Shown: positions 22,996 through 33,086 of the stretch, piece after piece
Numbering within the stretch: the first letter of the stretch is position 1
How the letters are laid out: each line of letters starts with the position of its first letter
DNA from: Mastigamoeba balamuthi
Taxonomy: Eukaryota; Evosea; Mastigamoebida; Mastigamoebidae
NCBI GenBank assembly: GCA_902651635.1
Contig: CACRSC010000021.1
Coordinates: forward strand, 300,474-364,473
DNA length: 64,000 nucleotides
Direction: 5' to 3'
Program-made: the position numbers and the translations under genes
Notes under the pieces: model-generated
Database searches by the model: none
What the model was told of the DNA's origin: nothing
What the model saw: the letters and a program-made list of their open reading frames with translations, nothing else

Positions 22996-24036
22996 ATGCA
23001 GATATTTGTGAAGACGCCCGAGGGCAGGACAGTGGCTGTGGGCGTGGAGCGCGGCGACGACGTGGGGTGCGTGCGCCGGGCCGTCGCTGCGCAGCTCGGG
23101 CGCGATCTCGAGGACGAGCGCCTCGCGTTCGGCGGCAAGGAGCTCAGGGACGGCGTGCCGCTCGCCGACTACGGCATGGCGAGCGACAGCACCGTCCTAA
23201 TGCTGGGGCGCGTGCTCGGAGGGATGGTGCGCGCGCGGCCATTTGATTTGATTCGGCAGACCCGATTCGATTGATTTGAATATCTCGATTGGTTTTTTCC
23301 TGGAAATGCCTGCGTTGACGCTGCTGGCGAAGATATCCCTGAATCTCTCGTTGCCCCGCGTAGCTGCCTCTGTCGCTGCTGAAGACGGCCATCGGGCACC
23401 CGATGCTCGTCGAGCTCAAGAACGGCGAGACCTACAACGGCAACCTCGTCAACTGCGACCCCTACATGAACATCAGCCTCCGCAAGGTCATCTGCACGTC
23501 CCGAGTTACGTCACCTTACCCTCGAGGGCAAATCCCGGCGTCACAGTCGCCCAGGGGAAGAACACTCGTCGGTTCAATTCCCGCCACCTGACATCTTCTT
23601 TTTTCCCGCCGCACAGGACGGCGACAAGTTCTGGAAGCTGTCGCACTGCCTGATCCGCGGCAACGTCGTCAAGTACCTCTGCATCCCCGACGAGGTCCGC
23701 CCTCCACCTCCCTCGCCCCGCCCCTCCTCACGCGCCCCCCTCCCGCGTGCCCGTGCTGCTCAGGTGCTCGAGATGGTCGCTGAGGAGGACATGCCCGAGG
23801 TCCCTCAGCCGGCGCCCGCGGCCCAGCCCCTGCGCCCCGCCGCCAGGCTGCGCGAGGGCGTCGTGGCCCAGGCGGCGCCGCAGGCCCAGTATCCCGTGGG
23901 CGGCCAGCCCGCCACGCCCCCGTCGCGCCGTGGCGGCGGCCGCGGTGCGGGCCGCGGCAACGGGCGGCAGCAGCCCGGCGGCGCTGCCAGGGGCGCCCAG
24001 CGCGGCGGCGGCCGCGGCAAGGGCCAGCCCAAGTGA
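22996..24036 (+). CDS. LSM4: Ubiquitin-like domain fused to LSM4
   Basis: LSM4 belongs to the LSm1-7 and LSm2-8 rings (mRNA decay, U6 snRNA). Exons: 22996-23226, 23364-23504, 23617-23694 and 23764-24036, all phase 0. Exon 1 encodes a complete 76-residue ubiquitin-like domain from [20 protein letters not shown] to [10 protein letters not shown], then a single ATG. Splicing adds [20 protein letters not shown], so the residues after Gly-Gly are exactly the conserved LSM4 N-terminus [10 protein letters not shown]. Exons 2-3 continue [20 protein letters not shown] and RDGDKFWKL, and exon 4 encodes an RGG/GRG-rich tail. Cleavage after GG would free normal LSM4, as in ubiquitin-ribosomal and FUBI-S30 fusions. 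The GRVLGG end resembles FUBI. No separate LSM4 start is evident. Confidence 0.85.
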
Positions 24037-24691
24037 GGGGGTGTGTGCGAGGGTGGATCCTGAGTGGTGTGCGCGCGCACCCCCCTGACGACGAAGGGAA
24101 CGAGAGCTGCGGTGCACACACGCTGTTACGCCTGTTCTGCTTGTTCTGCTGTGCTTCTCTTCCCCCCCCCAACAACGTGGCGGTGTCTTCGGTGTGTCTT
24201 CTGTGGGGCGTGGAAATGTGCACTGCAATGCGGGGGGTGCGGGACGTCTGCTGTATGTGCGGGTTGTGAGCCGTTGGGCGCCGGCAGGGCCGCGCGGGCG
24301 GCGCGGAGGGTGGGCGGCAGCAGACCAGGGGGCGCACCGGAGACGGCAAGCGGCCAGGAGTGTCCCGCGCCGACGCATTTCTGTCTGCGCCGGTGTGCGC
24401 AACCGACGACAGCGCACCGCACGCGGGAAAAATAGAACGCTCGCCACAATCCCAATGGGGCGCATGCAGTCGACACTGCCGGCAGCAGGGCCGCTCCCCT
24501 CTGGACTGTGGGGACACGCTCCTCGACGTGCCGTGGGCGCAGGGATCGCGGGCAGACAGGGGTCTCAGGACAAGGAAAAACGGCATTGTTTTTTATTCCG
24601 GGGCTAATTTCGGTTTGTGCGCATTCTGTCCGCAGGCATGGATCTCAGGTGTGCGTGGGTGTGGGGCCGGGCGGGGGCGGCCCGAGGGGCC
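24037..24691. other. Spacer after LSM4, no gene recognised
   Basis: GC-rich sequence with a C-run at about 24163-24170. Around 24275-24355 it loosely resembles the Gly/Arg-rich coding end of LSM4 (GGGCGGCAGCAG context), possibly an old partial duplication. No frame shows conserved protein sequence. Confidence 0.35.
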
Positions 24692-24859
24692 CTAGGGGCC
24701 CCAGGCGTAGAGCCCGCGAGCGTAGAAGTCCTCGGGGAAGCCCAGGGGCGAGTGGCAGGCCGGCGGGACGTCGTGGTTGGCCTCCTCGGGCATAGTGGGG
24801 TCGCGCTGGGCTCCGTTGGTCGCAGGCGCGACCTGCGCTTCGACCTCGACGATCGACAT
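24692..24859 (-). CDS. Possible small protein, 55 residues, function unknown
   Basis: An intronless frame runs from ATG 24859 to TAG 24692-24694. It begins MSIVEVEAQVAPATNGAQRD and ends GFPEDFYARGLYAWGP. Codon use is strongly GC3-biased like the real genes. A TATA-like TTTTTATATG lies about 70 bp upstream (24925-24934 on the plus strand) and an AATAAA signal lies about 90 bp downstream of the stop (24600-24590 region). No family recognised. It could be the last exon of something larger, but no acceptor is obvious. Confidence 0.35.
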   Translation of the reverse strand: MSIVEVEAQVAPATNGAQRDPTMPEEANHDVPPACHSPLGFPEDFYARGLYAWGP

Positions 24860-25123
24860 CTGGCGGTCCGTTTGTAGCTTGTGGTGGGCTTATTTGACTC
24901 TGACGCTCTGATATTCCACATCTTTTTATATGCCACTTCATACGTGGGCAATCAACATTTTTTTCCTTGAAGACTCCCTTGAGTTCTGAACTCTTTCCCG
25001 GAAAACGACATTTCCAACTCTCTCTTCGGGCGCTGCACCCGAGCGTGCTCCAGTATCCCTCACAGTAGTCGGGAGTATTCCTGGTGTGTTATGGGAATTG
25101 GCCATGATAGGATCTTATCAGCC

Positions 25124-25139
25124 GAGATATTGTGGTATC
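25124..25139 (+). promoter_or_regulatory. GAGATATTGTGGTATCTC inverted pair upstream of TSEN15
   Basis: GAGATATT followed by GGTATCTC forms an imperfect palindrome that ends about 10 bp before the TSEN15 ATG at 25151. It may overlap the transcription start rather than sit upstream of it. Confidence 0.45.
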
Positions 25140-25150
25140 TCGGGCACTCG

Positions 25151-25608
25151 ATGTCGTCCTTCGCCGAGCGTGTCGTGCTGCTCGACCTGACCGAGGCTCG
25201 CAGGTGGCACTCAGTGTCCCCTGCCCCCAGCTCCGGCTGCATCCTCGCCCAGGAGACGCCCACCGTGAGCGGCCCTCCCGCCCTCCCCGTGCTCCCGTTC
25301 GTTCCCTTGGGTCGATCGACTCAACAACGCACATCCCCGCCCTCCACTCCCGCGCTGAACACCAGTCGGCGCCCGAGGCCGTCGTCGCGGTGTCGGAGCA
25401 CTCGGAGCACAGCCCCTGCTCGCTGGCGCAGCTCTCGCGGCAGCTGGCGGCGTCGGTGGGCGCGGGCCTGACGCTGGCCGTCGTGGCGGACGACTCGTCG
25501 GTGCTCTACTACCGCGTCTGCGGCGGCCTGGCCGGCGGACGCCGCGAGCCTCTGCTCCGCGCGGCCGACAGCGCCGGTGACGCGCCCGCCGAGGACGACG
25601 ACTTGTGA
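25151..25608 (+). CDS. TSEN15: tRNA-splicing endonuclease subunit TSEN15 / Sen15
   Basis: Structural subunit of the heterotetrameric endonuclease that removes introns from pre-tRNA in the nucleus. Exons 25151-25264 and 25366-25608 are joined in phase 0 (intron GTGAGC...ACCAG, 101 nt). The conserved Sen15 core is CSLAQLSRQLAASVGAGLTL followed by AVVADDSSVLYYRVCGGL, matching the LTLAIVxxDSTxVYYKL block of animal TSEN15. The C-terminus is acidic (AEDDDL). The ~118-residue length is near the lower end for the family. The catalytic triad is absent, as expected for this subunit. The ATG chosen is the first in frame after the upstream element. Confidence 0.75.
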
Positions 25609-25762
25609 GCGCGGGGCATTTGCCGTGCTCGTAGCACGCTGGAGGCCCTCCTGATCGTTCGTCAGCGACGAACAATTTGTTTCAGCACAAATATAGCACG
25701 GATTCATCAATTGAATGATATCACCCTCCGCGAAGATTCTGTGCGAAAAAATCCTGCTGGGG

Positions 25763-25770
25763 GAGATATC
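25763..25770 (+). promoter_or_regulatory. GAGATATC element upstream of BLOC1S1
   Basis: GAGATATC at 25763-25770 and a second GATATC at 25717-25722 lie 46 and 94 bp upstream of the BLOC1S1 ATG at 25816. Confidence 0.45.
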
Positions 25771-25815
25771 CTGCTGAAATCAACGATCCAGGCAACAGAC
25801 ACCCGCGCGCCGGCG

Positions 25816-26322
25816 ATGTCTCTGGCGAAGATCTACCACCAGGCCAAGGCGCAGCAGGCCCCGCAGCGCGACGAAGTCGAGAGGCTCCGCAAGCTGGCCG
25901 TGGCCTCGACCGCCGCCGTCACCGACTCGATGATCGACTCGGTCAACGCCGGTGACGTCAGCGCCCACACTCGCCCCCCCCCCGAGCCCGTTTCCGGTTC
26001 CCGAGAGCGGAATCGATGATTGTTTTTCGATTTTTTGAAATTGCGGCTGAATTCGATTCGCAATTGAATTGGGGGGCTGCGGGCGGGCGCAGGGGTGGCG
26101 GCGGTGTTTGCGAACCAGCGGGCGCTGGACACGGAGGCGCGGACGCTGCAGCAGCAGACGGCGAGGTTCTCGCGGCAGACGCACATGTGGGTGACGGTGG
26201 CCGAGCAGTACAACCGCGCGATGAAGGAGCTCGGCGACATCGAGAACTGGGCGCGCGTGATGGAGCAGGACCTGCTGGCCATCACCACCGCCCTCGAGGC
26301 CATCCACAGCCCCTCGGTCTGA
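25816..26322 (+). CDS. BLOC1S1: BLOC1S1 / GCN5L1, subunit of BLOC-1 and BORC
   Basis: Small coiled-coil subunit shared by BLOC-1 and BORC, acting in endosome-lysosome biogenesis and positioning. Exons 25816-25951 and 26093-26322; the intron (GTGACG...GCGCAG) is AT-rich with CAATTG. Hallmarks are SLAKIYHQAKAQQAPQRDEV near the start, then NAGVAAVFANQRALDTEART across the junction, and AEQYNRAMKELGDIENWARV near the end. These closely follow the human sequence (VAQAYMNQRKLDHEVKTL; NQALKEIGDVENWARSIE). About 122 residues, normal for the family. Confidence 0.92.
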
Positions 26323-26623
26323 GCGGCGTCGTCCCGCCACACAGCGGCAGCGCGGCAGGCAGCGCTTCTTGCCTGGTGGGTGGTGTGATGCGTCGAGTCT
26401 ACGCCAGCAATCAGATCGGCACTGCACACAGCAACGAAGAAGGAGATGCCCCTTCCACCGCCACGTGGTGTCCTTTGCTGGCTGACAATTGCCCAAAAGG
26501 AGCGTTACTGATTATTCGAAAATCCAGCACAGGACACACTTGATTTTGTTAGACTGCTGGATTTTTCGGCTATGGATTTGGCTTCGCCCGCATTTCTCGT
26601 GAAACCGTCGCCTGAGAACAGGA
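26323..26623. other. Spacer between BLOC1S1 and the PPFxLG-repeat gene
   Basis: No coding or RNA gene seen. The last 40 bp before the ATG at 26624 (GAACAGGAATGCCGCAGAGGAAG context) resemble the sequence before the paralog at 33087, so the duplication reaches the start codon region but little further. Confidence 0.4.
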
Positions 26624-28531
26624 ATGCCGCAGAGGAAGCCGCGCAAGCAACCGCGCCAGGACGGGCCGCAGGCAGCCGCAGGGGGCACCGAGAGCTGCAT
26701 GGAGGGGGCGTGGGTGCTGCGCTCGCTGGTGCTGCCTGCGCTCAGCGAGCCGCTGGACATGGCCCACGTGGCGCTGGCGCTGCCCTGCGCCCTCGCCCGC
26801 TGCTGTATCGACCTCTGCGAGAATCGCCGCGAGTACACGTTCGGCCGCGCCCTGGCCGACGCCCTGGTGAGCGCTGTTCTCGAGCAGAGAGAGCGCACAG
26901 TCGCGGCCATCCGCAGCACGAGGCCCTTCATGGACGTCCGCATGTTCGACTTCTGCAACGAGAAGAAGGAGCAGGAGGCGCTCGTGTGGGCCTGCTCCAA
27001 GCTGCCCCGCTGCCTGGGTGTCGCCCACAGCGAGGAGACCCAGAGGCACCTGGGAGCCCTCTTCCGGCGTCCCAGGGGAGCACTGGAGCTGCCCCTGAAG
27101 CGCACCCTGGAGACTGTCGTGACGCTGTCGTCCATGGGTGTCTCCAGTGCCATCCGTGCCGTCTCCACTGTGCTCGACGCCAAGGGCAGCGACGGCCACC
27201 CGGCCGAGGAGATCGGGCAGGCGATGAGCGCTGCCTGTGTCGGGGGCCACGCGCGAGCTGTGGAGGTCCTGGGGTCGTGTTTCGCCGCTGCCGCGCGCCC
27301 CTCAGACCTTGGAGCGGCTTGCATTGCTGGGAATGCGGATCTGGTGCGGATGCTCGGGCGTCCGCCCTTCTGCCTCGGCCACGACGACGTCATGAGCGCA
27401 CAGAACTCGTGTTGGCCGGCAATTGCCTCGAATGCCCTCGAGGCGGCCGCCGCGCACGGGAGGTATGCTGTCCTGCAGGCGCTGGTGGAGCCCCCGTTCA
27501 GCATCGGGTCGAGAGACGTGGACGTGGACTCCGCCGTGCAGAAGGTCCTGTTGGACTACAAGAACGAGCGCCGCCATTTCTGGCCCCACGAGATGCGCGT
27601 TGGCGACCGCAGGGCGATAGTTCGTGCTCTGCTATCGCCACCCCTGTGCGAACGGCTCATCGAGGGCTCGCAGTCTGTTCTCGGGATCCGCTCACTGTTG
27701 GTTGCTCTTGAACTCCAACCCGACATTGCTGTTCCCCTACTCGCGGTGGAGCCTGCTGGGGGTGCCCGCCTTTCCCTCGAGCAGCGACAAGACCTGTTGG
27801 TGACAGCCTCTCTCCATGGCGGAGCTGCTGCTGTGGATTCTCTGGGCCAGCCTCCGTTCTCCCTGGGTAGGCCTGACCTCCTGACGGCCCTGAACAAAGT
27901 AAGCGTCGAGCCCGGGGTGCTACGCATCTTCACGAAAGACCCGTTCACTCTGACGAAGGGCGATGTCAGCTGGAGGCTGTTCCTGAGGGTCCTGCACTCA
28001 GATAACCCGCAAGCACTGTCTGTGCTGGTGGACCTGGGGATCGACAGGGCCTGGTTCCGAGACTCATTTCTTGCCAACGAGGAGGCGGTTGTCGGCCTGG
28101 GCTCCGTTGCACAGCCCATGCTGCAGGCAATTGCGTGCGCACCGTTTTTCCTGGTGGGCGATGATCTGCGATTGCACGGAAACGCTCTTATGCGAGACGT
28201 GCTCTCATCGCGCAATGCCCCAAGTGCTCTGCGGTCTCTGGGTTCGCTACAAAGCTCACTGTGCGGTGACGATGCTCGCGCTGCCGGAGGCGTTCTTGCA
28301 TTCTACAAGAAAGACTGTTCAGCAGAGGTTCTCGACCAGCTAGCCCAACCCCCCTGGCTGTTTAGCGGAGACGACTTGATTGTATCCCAGCGTGAGGCAT
28401 TAGTATACTGGGTTGGAATGGAAGACCGGAGAGCTCTGTCCCGAATCCGTATGATGCCATACTCGATAAACGAAGACACGATCAGTGCTTGCAGGGAAGA
28501 CACTCTGAAATCTCGAGGAAGACGTTTCTGA
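26624..28531 (+). CDS. PPFxLG-repeat helical protein, intact copy (635 residues)
   Basis: A single-exon gene, unusual among intron-rich neighbours. After a basic start (MPQRKPRKQPRQDG) come ankyrin-like helical units of variable length, each ending in a PPF-[SCTL]-[IL]-G-x-x-D-[DVL] turn: MLGRPPFCLGHDDVMSA, VEPPFSIGSRDVDVD, GQPPFSLGRPDLLTALN, TKDPFTLTKGDVSWR, CAPFFLVGDDLRL, AQPPWLFSGDDLIV and RMMPYSINEDTIS. Between the turns are amphipathic helices with GxxxxVxxLG spacing. No catalytic motif, signal peptide or membrane segment. The 5' ~900 bp are nearly identical to the copy at 33087. By analogy with ankyrin-type solenoids it probably mediates protein binding. The family appears lineage-specific. 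Confidence 0.8.
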   Translation: MPQRKPRKQPRQDGPQAAAGGTESCMEGAWVLRSLVLPALSEPLDMAHVALALPCALARCCIDLCENRREYTFGRALADALVSAVLEQRERTVAAIRSTRPFMDVRMFDFCNEKKEQEALVWACSKLPRCLGVAHSEETQRHLGALFRRPRGALELPLKRTLETVVTLSSMGVSSAIRAVSTVLDAKGSDGHPAEEIGQAMSAACVGGHARAVEVLGSCFAAAARPSDLGAACIAGNADLVRMLGRPPFCLGHDDVMSAQNSCWPAIASNALEAAAAHGRYAVLQALVEPPFSIGSRDVDVDSAVQKVLLDYKNERRHFWPHEMRVGDRRAIVRALLSPPLCERLIEGSQSVLGIRSLLVALELQPDIAVPLLAVEPAGGARLSLEQRQDLLVTASLHGGAAAVDSLGQPPFSLGRPDLLTALNKVSVEPGVLRIFTKDPFTLTKGDVSWRLFLRVLHSDNPQALSVLVDLGIDRAWFRDSFLANEEAVVGLGSVAQPMLQAIACAPFFLVGDDLRLHGNALMRDVLSSRNAPSALRSLGSLQSSLCGDDARAAGGVLAFYKKDCSAEVLDQLAQPPWLFSGDDLIVSQREALVYWVGMEDRRALSRIRMMPYSINEDTISACREDTLKSRGRRF

Positions 28532-30584
28532 TTCAGCTGCCCAATCTAATCACCACACAAAACATTCAACTCTCAACAATGAATCAGGCACGTTCAGTCA
28601 CCTGTTATTCATTTCTAGAAGAATTGCCAAAAGAAATTCCTGTTTTTGGTGGGCCTCACCTGGCTCAGGAAAAATAGTGGATGAAGTCAAGGGTAATGTG
28701 AAGAGGCTTCCATCACAGTTTTACCGCCTCTTTGTCTTTCAGTGGCGCCTGTATTAGCATTATCAATTCTACTTTTAAAATCGGTGCATCTTACTACCCT
28801 GCCCTTATGTAATGCTAAATGGGATAAGACTACGTAACATTTTCAAGTTCTTTGTCAAAGGTGGCATTCTGATAATTTTTGCCTGCTGAAACGTAGCACT
28901 TGCCTGTTTTCACTACATCCTTCTCACCAGAGTATGAACGCAACCTCGGCTGTAAGGTGCGTGTTTCTCTCTTCTTCCATGTTCTTCTTCATTTTGGGGA
29001 TTTTTTGTTTGTGTTATGCACATTGTGCACATCATGCTGGCAGGGGATCGGGCAGATGACTTTATTTCCTGAGGAATTCCCACCCACCAGAAGGAACCCC
29101 TGTGCTATGCAAACCAGAGTATCTCTGTGCTCCCCAAACGTTGAGTCTTCCCACTGCAGGTCATAGGACCAATCGAATATCATACATACCTATTTTGTGA
29201 TGTTCTCATAGCCCAGTACTTTACGCAGTGCTTTGTATGCATTTCTTGTATCATCTGTGAGTGTGCCCTCATGTAGTAACCCCGGCCACTGCGGTGCACT
29301 GTAACGTGACCTTAATGTGCTTGCAGATAACGGGGATGATATTCTTACTATTGGCCTTGGAGATGTTGATCTCTATGAGATTCTGATGCCTGACAAACTG
29401 GAAGTTGCTGATATTAGAGATGATAGAGTCTTCCTCGGTCCACAGAAATACAAAATTGTTGAGGCAGGCCGTGCAGAATTGCTTCTTGATGGTCTTGTCA
29501 AAAATGAGTTTTCTCTTTATTGCCCCAGTGACCTTTTTTGTGTTCATGATCTCTTCTTCAGAAAACAGCATACATTAAGAATTCCTTGATCAATTCATTT
29601 TGACTGCTATAGTGAGCTTCTTGCCTACTACCTGCATGCAGTCAAAGAGTGCCTCACAGTTGAAAACCGCAATGAAATCAGAATGCCCACGGAACTTTAT
29701 CAATCAACTGGACTGTCTGTGCCTGCATCATTGCAAGGGCATACATCTCTGCCTGGTGCTCGAGAAAGACCCCGTTTCTGGTCGTGATCTCTTGTCATGT
29801 TGCTGCAACAGCCCTGGCAGCAACTGTTATCAGTGCTGTTGTCATCGTCCTTATGATGGATGTCACTGTGGCCATTCTCATACTCACTGCTACTGTTACT
29901 ATCCTTGCTCCCCAGTTTGCTGTTCTCTGTGTTGATCAAATGCTGTTTCATATTCAGCTTCAATGGTTGTGCCCTTTGGAATTACCATAGTCATACCAGT
30001 ACCGGGCTTTATGACTCCTTTGCAGACTTCTACTATGCCAGAAGTCAGTGAGTAGGCATTTTTATCAGCAGGATTCATCAGTGCACCAGAATTCCCTTAA
30101 TCTGGGTTCGGGGATTTGCTGTTGCTGGTAAGCATTGTCCTCTCAGGGCTTACTGATGCCCCTTTGCTGGCCACATTACTGTTGTCATCATCACCAATGT
30201 GAAAGGCCTTACTGCTGGAATCCATCAGCTCCTTCCATCGTGCTGTGCCATGATGAGCTCTGATCTGTAACGAGCTCTCTCCATAGCACAATGGTCGTGT
30301 TCCTCCTTCTGGAGCTCTCTATCCGTGTTTCTTCCCAGTGTATGCACACTGAATCCCAGTCAACATGAAGCGAGGATGAAAGCCTAATGGATGTGAAGAA
30401 ACTCAAGAAGTGATAATGTAGTTATGATATTCGTGTGGGATATGATGGAAAGGAATTCCCCTTCTTTTTTAGTGCCATATATCATTCCTGTTTTTAAATA
30501 TGGTATTTCATTAAGTGATTTGCGAAAGGTAATTATTTGAAAAGATGCTTGTTGTATGCCGATAGAACATTACTCATGTTTATA
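28532..30584. other. AT-rich island with unassigned minus-strand coding-like pieces
   Basis: GC drops sharply compared with flanking genes. On the minus strand several pieces look protein-like: near 30050-29880 (NAYSLTSGIVEVCKGVIKPG), 29740-29600 (YALAMMQAQTVQLIDKV; FIAVFNCEALFDCMQVV), 29540-29310 (AIKRKLIFDKTIKKQFC) and 29180-29050 (DLQWEDSTFGEHRDTLVCIA). Stops or frame changes separate them without clear splice sites. They may be exons of an unrecognised gene or remains of a decayed host gene. No RNA gene or repeat recognised. Confidence 0.3.
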
Positions 30585-32608
30585 TTACACTTGTGCACAT
30601 GAGTTGTCTGAAGGATTTCCAGGTGGCCCAAGTGACCTGATCTTCTCCTTTGGGATCTCTGTATCGAAATCTACTTCCTTAGGGGTGCCAGTTCCTGAAG
30701 TCACCAGTCTGGCAAGGTCCAGGGATGGATGAATAACAGCCCGCTTACTTGTGGTTAACACAGCCATTGGCTTCGTTGCTGAGTCAACATTAATCTTGGT
30801 AACCTCACCAATTCCAGAGCCTGACTGTGGACGACTTCTGTTTTCGAGGATTGAAGAGTCATGAATTGCGTTTCTGCTTGCCTTCTCCCTGTGTTGCTTC
30901 AAGGAATCATCGGGAACATCAATATGTCTTACACAGCACACGACCTTGTAGTCAAGCCAGCGCATATGTCTGATAAGAGCAGACTCCTTGGGAGCTGACC
31001 TGTATGTTGTCAGATCATGGCACTCGGTAGGATCGACAATATTGATGTTGTCAATATCACTTTTGACTTTCAGCCTGGCTGCAAGTGGCCTCGTACAGAT
31101 ACTGCAATCGAGGGATGTGAAAAGGCAAATTGAACGAGTTTTTTCAAACCTCATCAAAATATTGGTGAAGAAGATGATCACGTAGGTGGAATTGAAGAAC
31201 AGATTGCGGTTGTCAGTGTTCATCTCTAGGGCCAGCAGCATCGTTACCACACCTCGAAGTCCACACCACCACAATGCCACTTGGTAATTCCAGGGGATCT
31301 TTGTGGTACGAGCAAAGTTGATGAAGAAAGACAGCAAGAACACGTTTACTGCCCTGGCAAAGAAAATGATCACCTGTTGCTGCATGAGTGAAGGATATTA
31401 TATCATCCCTACAATTTGAAATATGATGAATCCTGGATGCCAGTACGCTCCCACCCAAGGGTTTGGCCGAAAGAAGAGCAGCAGACCCAGAATGAAAAAC
31501 ACAACAATCTGCGATAAGAAGTCCAAGGTCCTGTGTCCCAGTCAGTTGTGTAATGGCGGTGATGCTCGAACGCAGAGATACTGAAGATTGCGGAGCGAGC
31601 ACGAGCAGATATGGTGTACCAACAGTAGTGCGCCATTACCACGGCACATACGAAGAGAGATATAATGCCTGACAAGTTGGCGAGATCCGCAAGTGCATAC
31701 GACATGTACGAGCAGATCAGTAACAGAGTGATGTCGTACGTTGGAGACAGATTCATGCGCCTGTGGAACCACTTAATCTGCATGGGACACTGAAATCAGA
31801 CAGAGCACGATGAGTATGTACGCACGCCGACCCAGAGGTAGCCGACAGCGATGCCGATAAGCGTAGAGCAGACCAGAATAACCGCGAAATCGCGGCAGAC
31901 GAACCACACAGTGATGCCGGTAATGGGCTGGCCAACGTACTTGGACAGCGTTCTGCATATGGCTACGGCCACGGCGTCGTTCAGGACGCTCTCTCCGAAG
32001 ACGATGCTGTACAGCAGCGGGTTGACATTCATCTCGAGGAAAACGGCGATTGTCGACACTGAGTCAGTCGACGATATGAGCCCGCCGTAGATCAGGCACT
32101 CGATCATGTCGCTGGAGCCAACGCCTGCGTACCTCCCGAGGACGAACGTCAGCAGCCCTACGATGAGCGTTGAGATAAGCGTTCCCAGCACCGCGAAAGC
32201 CAGTATGGTCCACAGATTCCGCGCAAACACCCTCTTCCTCATTGTGAAGCTGCACGAGGAAGAGGATGAGAAGCAGTACTCAGACGCAGAGACAGAGGTG
32301 TACCCGGCATTAAAAATAACTGGGGGGAACAGGACGAGGAAGAAGACGCGGGCGAAGTTGTGGCTCTCGACTTCGAAGTTTATTGCCCCGGCCACGAACT
32401 GCGCGGCGAGGCCCACGACAGTCCCGAGGACGAGCACGGCGCAGGACTCGTGCATCCACCGCATGCGGTGCGACGAGCTGACCCAGATCGAGAGCTGCAC
32501 GCACGCGAGGAGCAGCGCGCTCAGGATCGCAAGGCTCTCCTTGGTCAGCATCGACTGCGAGCCCTCTGGTGACTCTCCCGCGGAGGAGAAACTGTCGCCT
32601 TCTTCCAT
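30585..32608 (-). CDS. Sodium/proton exchanger, NHE (CPA1) family
   Basis: Membrane antiporter; sequence is nearest to endomembrane NHE6/8-type members. Exon 1 is 32608-32304. The 54-nt intron joins FNAG-F to TMRKRVFARNLWTI, which continues LAFAVLGTLISTLIVGL. The ion-binding region GESVLNDAVAVAICRTL contains the essential ND pair. STDSVSTIAVF replaces the usual TDPV. Later exons give KWFHRRMNLSPTYDITLLLI, then after splicing AIFRTLDFLSQIVVFFILGL, and KIPWNYQVALWWCGLRGVVT, the signature late helix. A hydrophilic cytosolic tail of ~180 residues ends at 30585. Introns are about 40-60 nt. The 5' half is GC-rich and the 3' half AT-rich, an unusual break within one gene. Confidence 0.88.
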
Positions 32609-33086
32609 CGACGCGCCTCGAGCTGACGAGCTTGAACACCGCTCCCTCTTATCGGGATGGAAGCTTCTATTTCTGGCTGTCGCCCGATGCGTCCTCTTTC
32701 AGCCTGATATCTGAGGGTCTGTCAGAGGTGAGTCACTCGGTCGGTGGCGATAATACCGATGCAACAGCACCCCCTTTTATTTTTGTGGCCTCGGCTGCGC
32801 GATCGATGTCTCACTGCAGGTCCTTTGAACTGGCTTCGCCTAGTGGAGACGGTAGCCTGAGTTGTTGGACAGTCCCATTTGAGCAAAGGAACCCGGGCTC
32901 GAACCTAATGGCCAGAGGAACGCTGCTGTTTGCTGGCCGGCATCGGCGATAACGGACCCGGCCGGATGCGTATCTTCTCAACCGGTTCTTCAATTGAGAG
33001 AAAAATTAAATATCTCGTGACGTGTGGTCCGGTTTTTCCGGTTTTTTCCCTAACACCTCAACACAAGGCCATACACAAAACCAGGA
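32609..33086. promoter_or_regulatory. Divergent spacer between NHE and PPFxLG paralog
   Basis: Contains TGATATCTG at 32705-32713, about 97 bp upstream of the NHE start, and AAATATCTCG at 33008-33017, about 70 bp upstream of the 33087 ATG. Both belong to the GATATC family. Next to the latter, GTCCGGTTTTTCCGGTTTTTT is a short local repeat. No further gene seen. Confidence 0.4.

Noticed and set aside
22996-23274. Ubiquitin-like exon as a stand-alone gene ending at the stop near 23272
   Set aside because: The 16 codons after GG are low-information and GT-starting, while splicing at 23227 rebuilds the exact LSM4 N-terminus; kept as the refuting alternative.
23505-23616. tRNA-like B box (GGTTCAATTCC) in LSM4 intron 2
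   Set aside because: The T stem has a mismatch and no matching acceptor stem or A box is found at the right distance.
32870-32930. GGTTCGAGCC B-box-like word on the minus strand
   Set aside because: Flanking sequence does not form T or acceptor stems.
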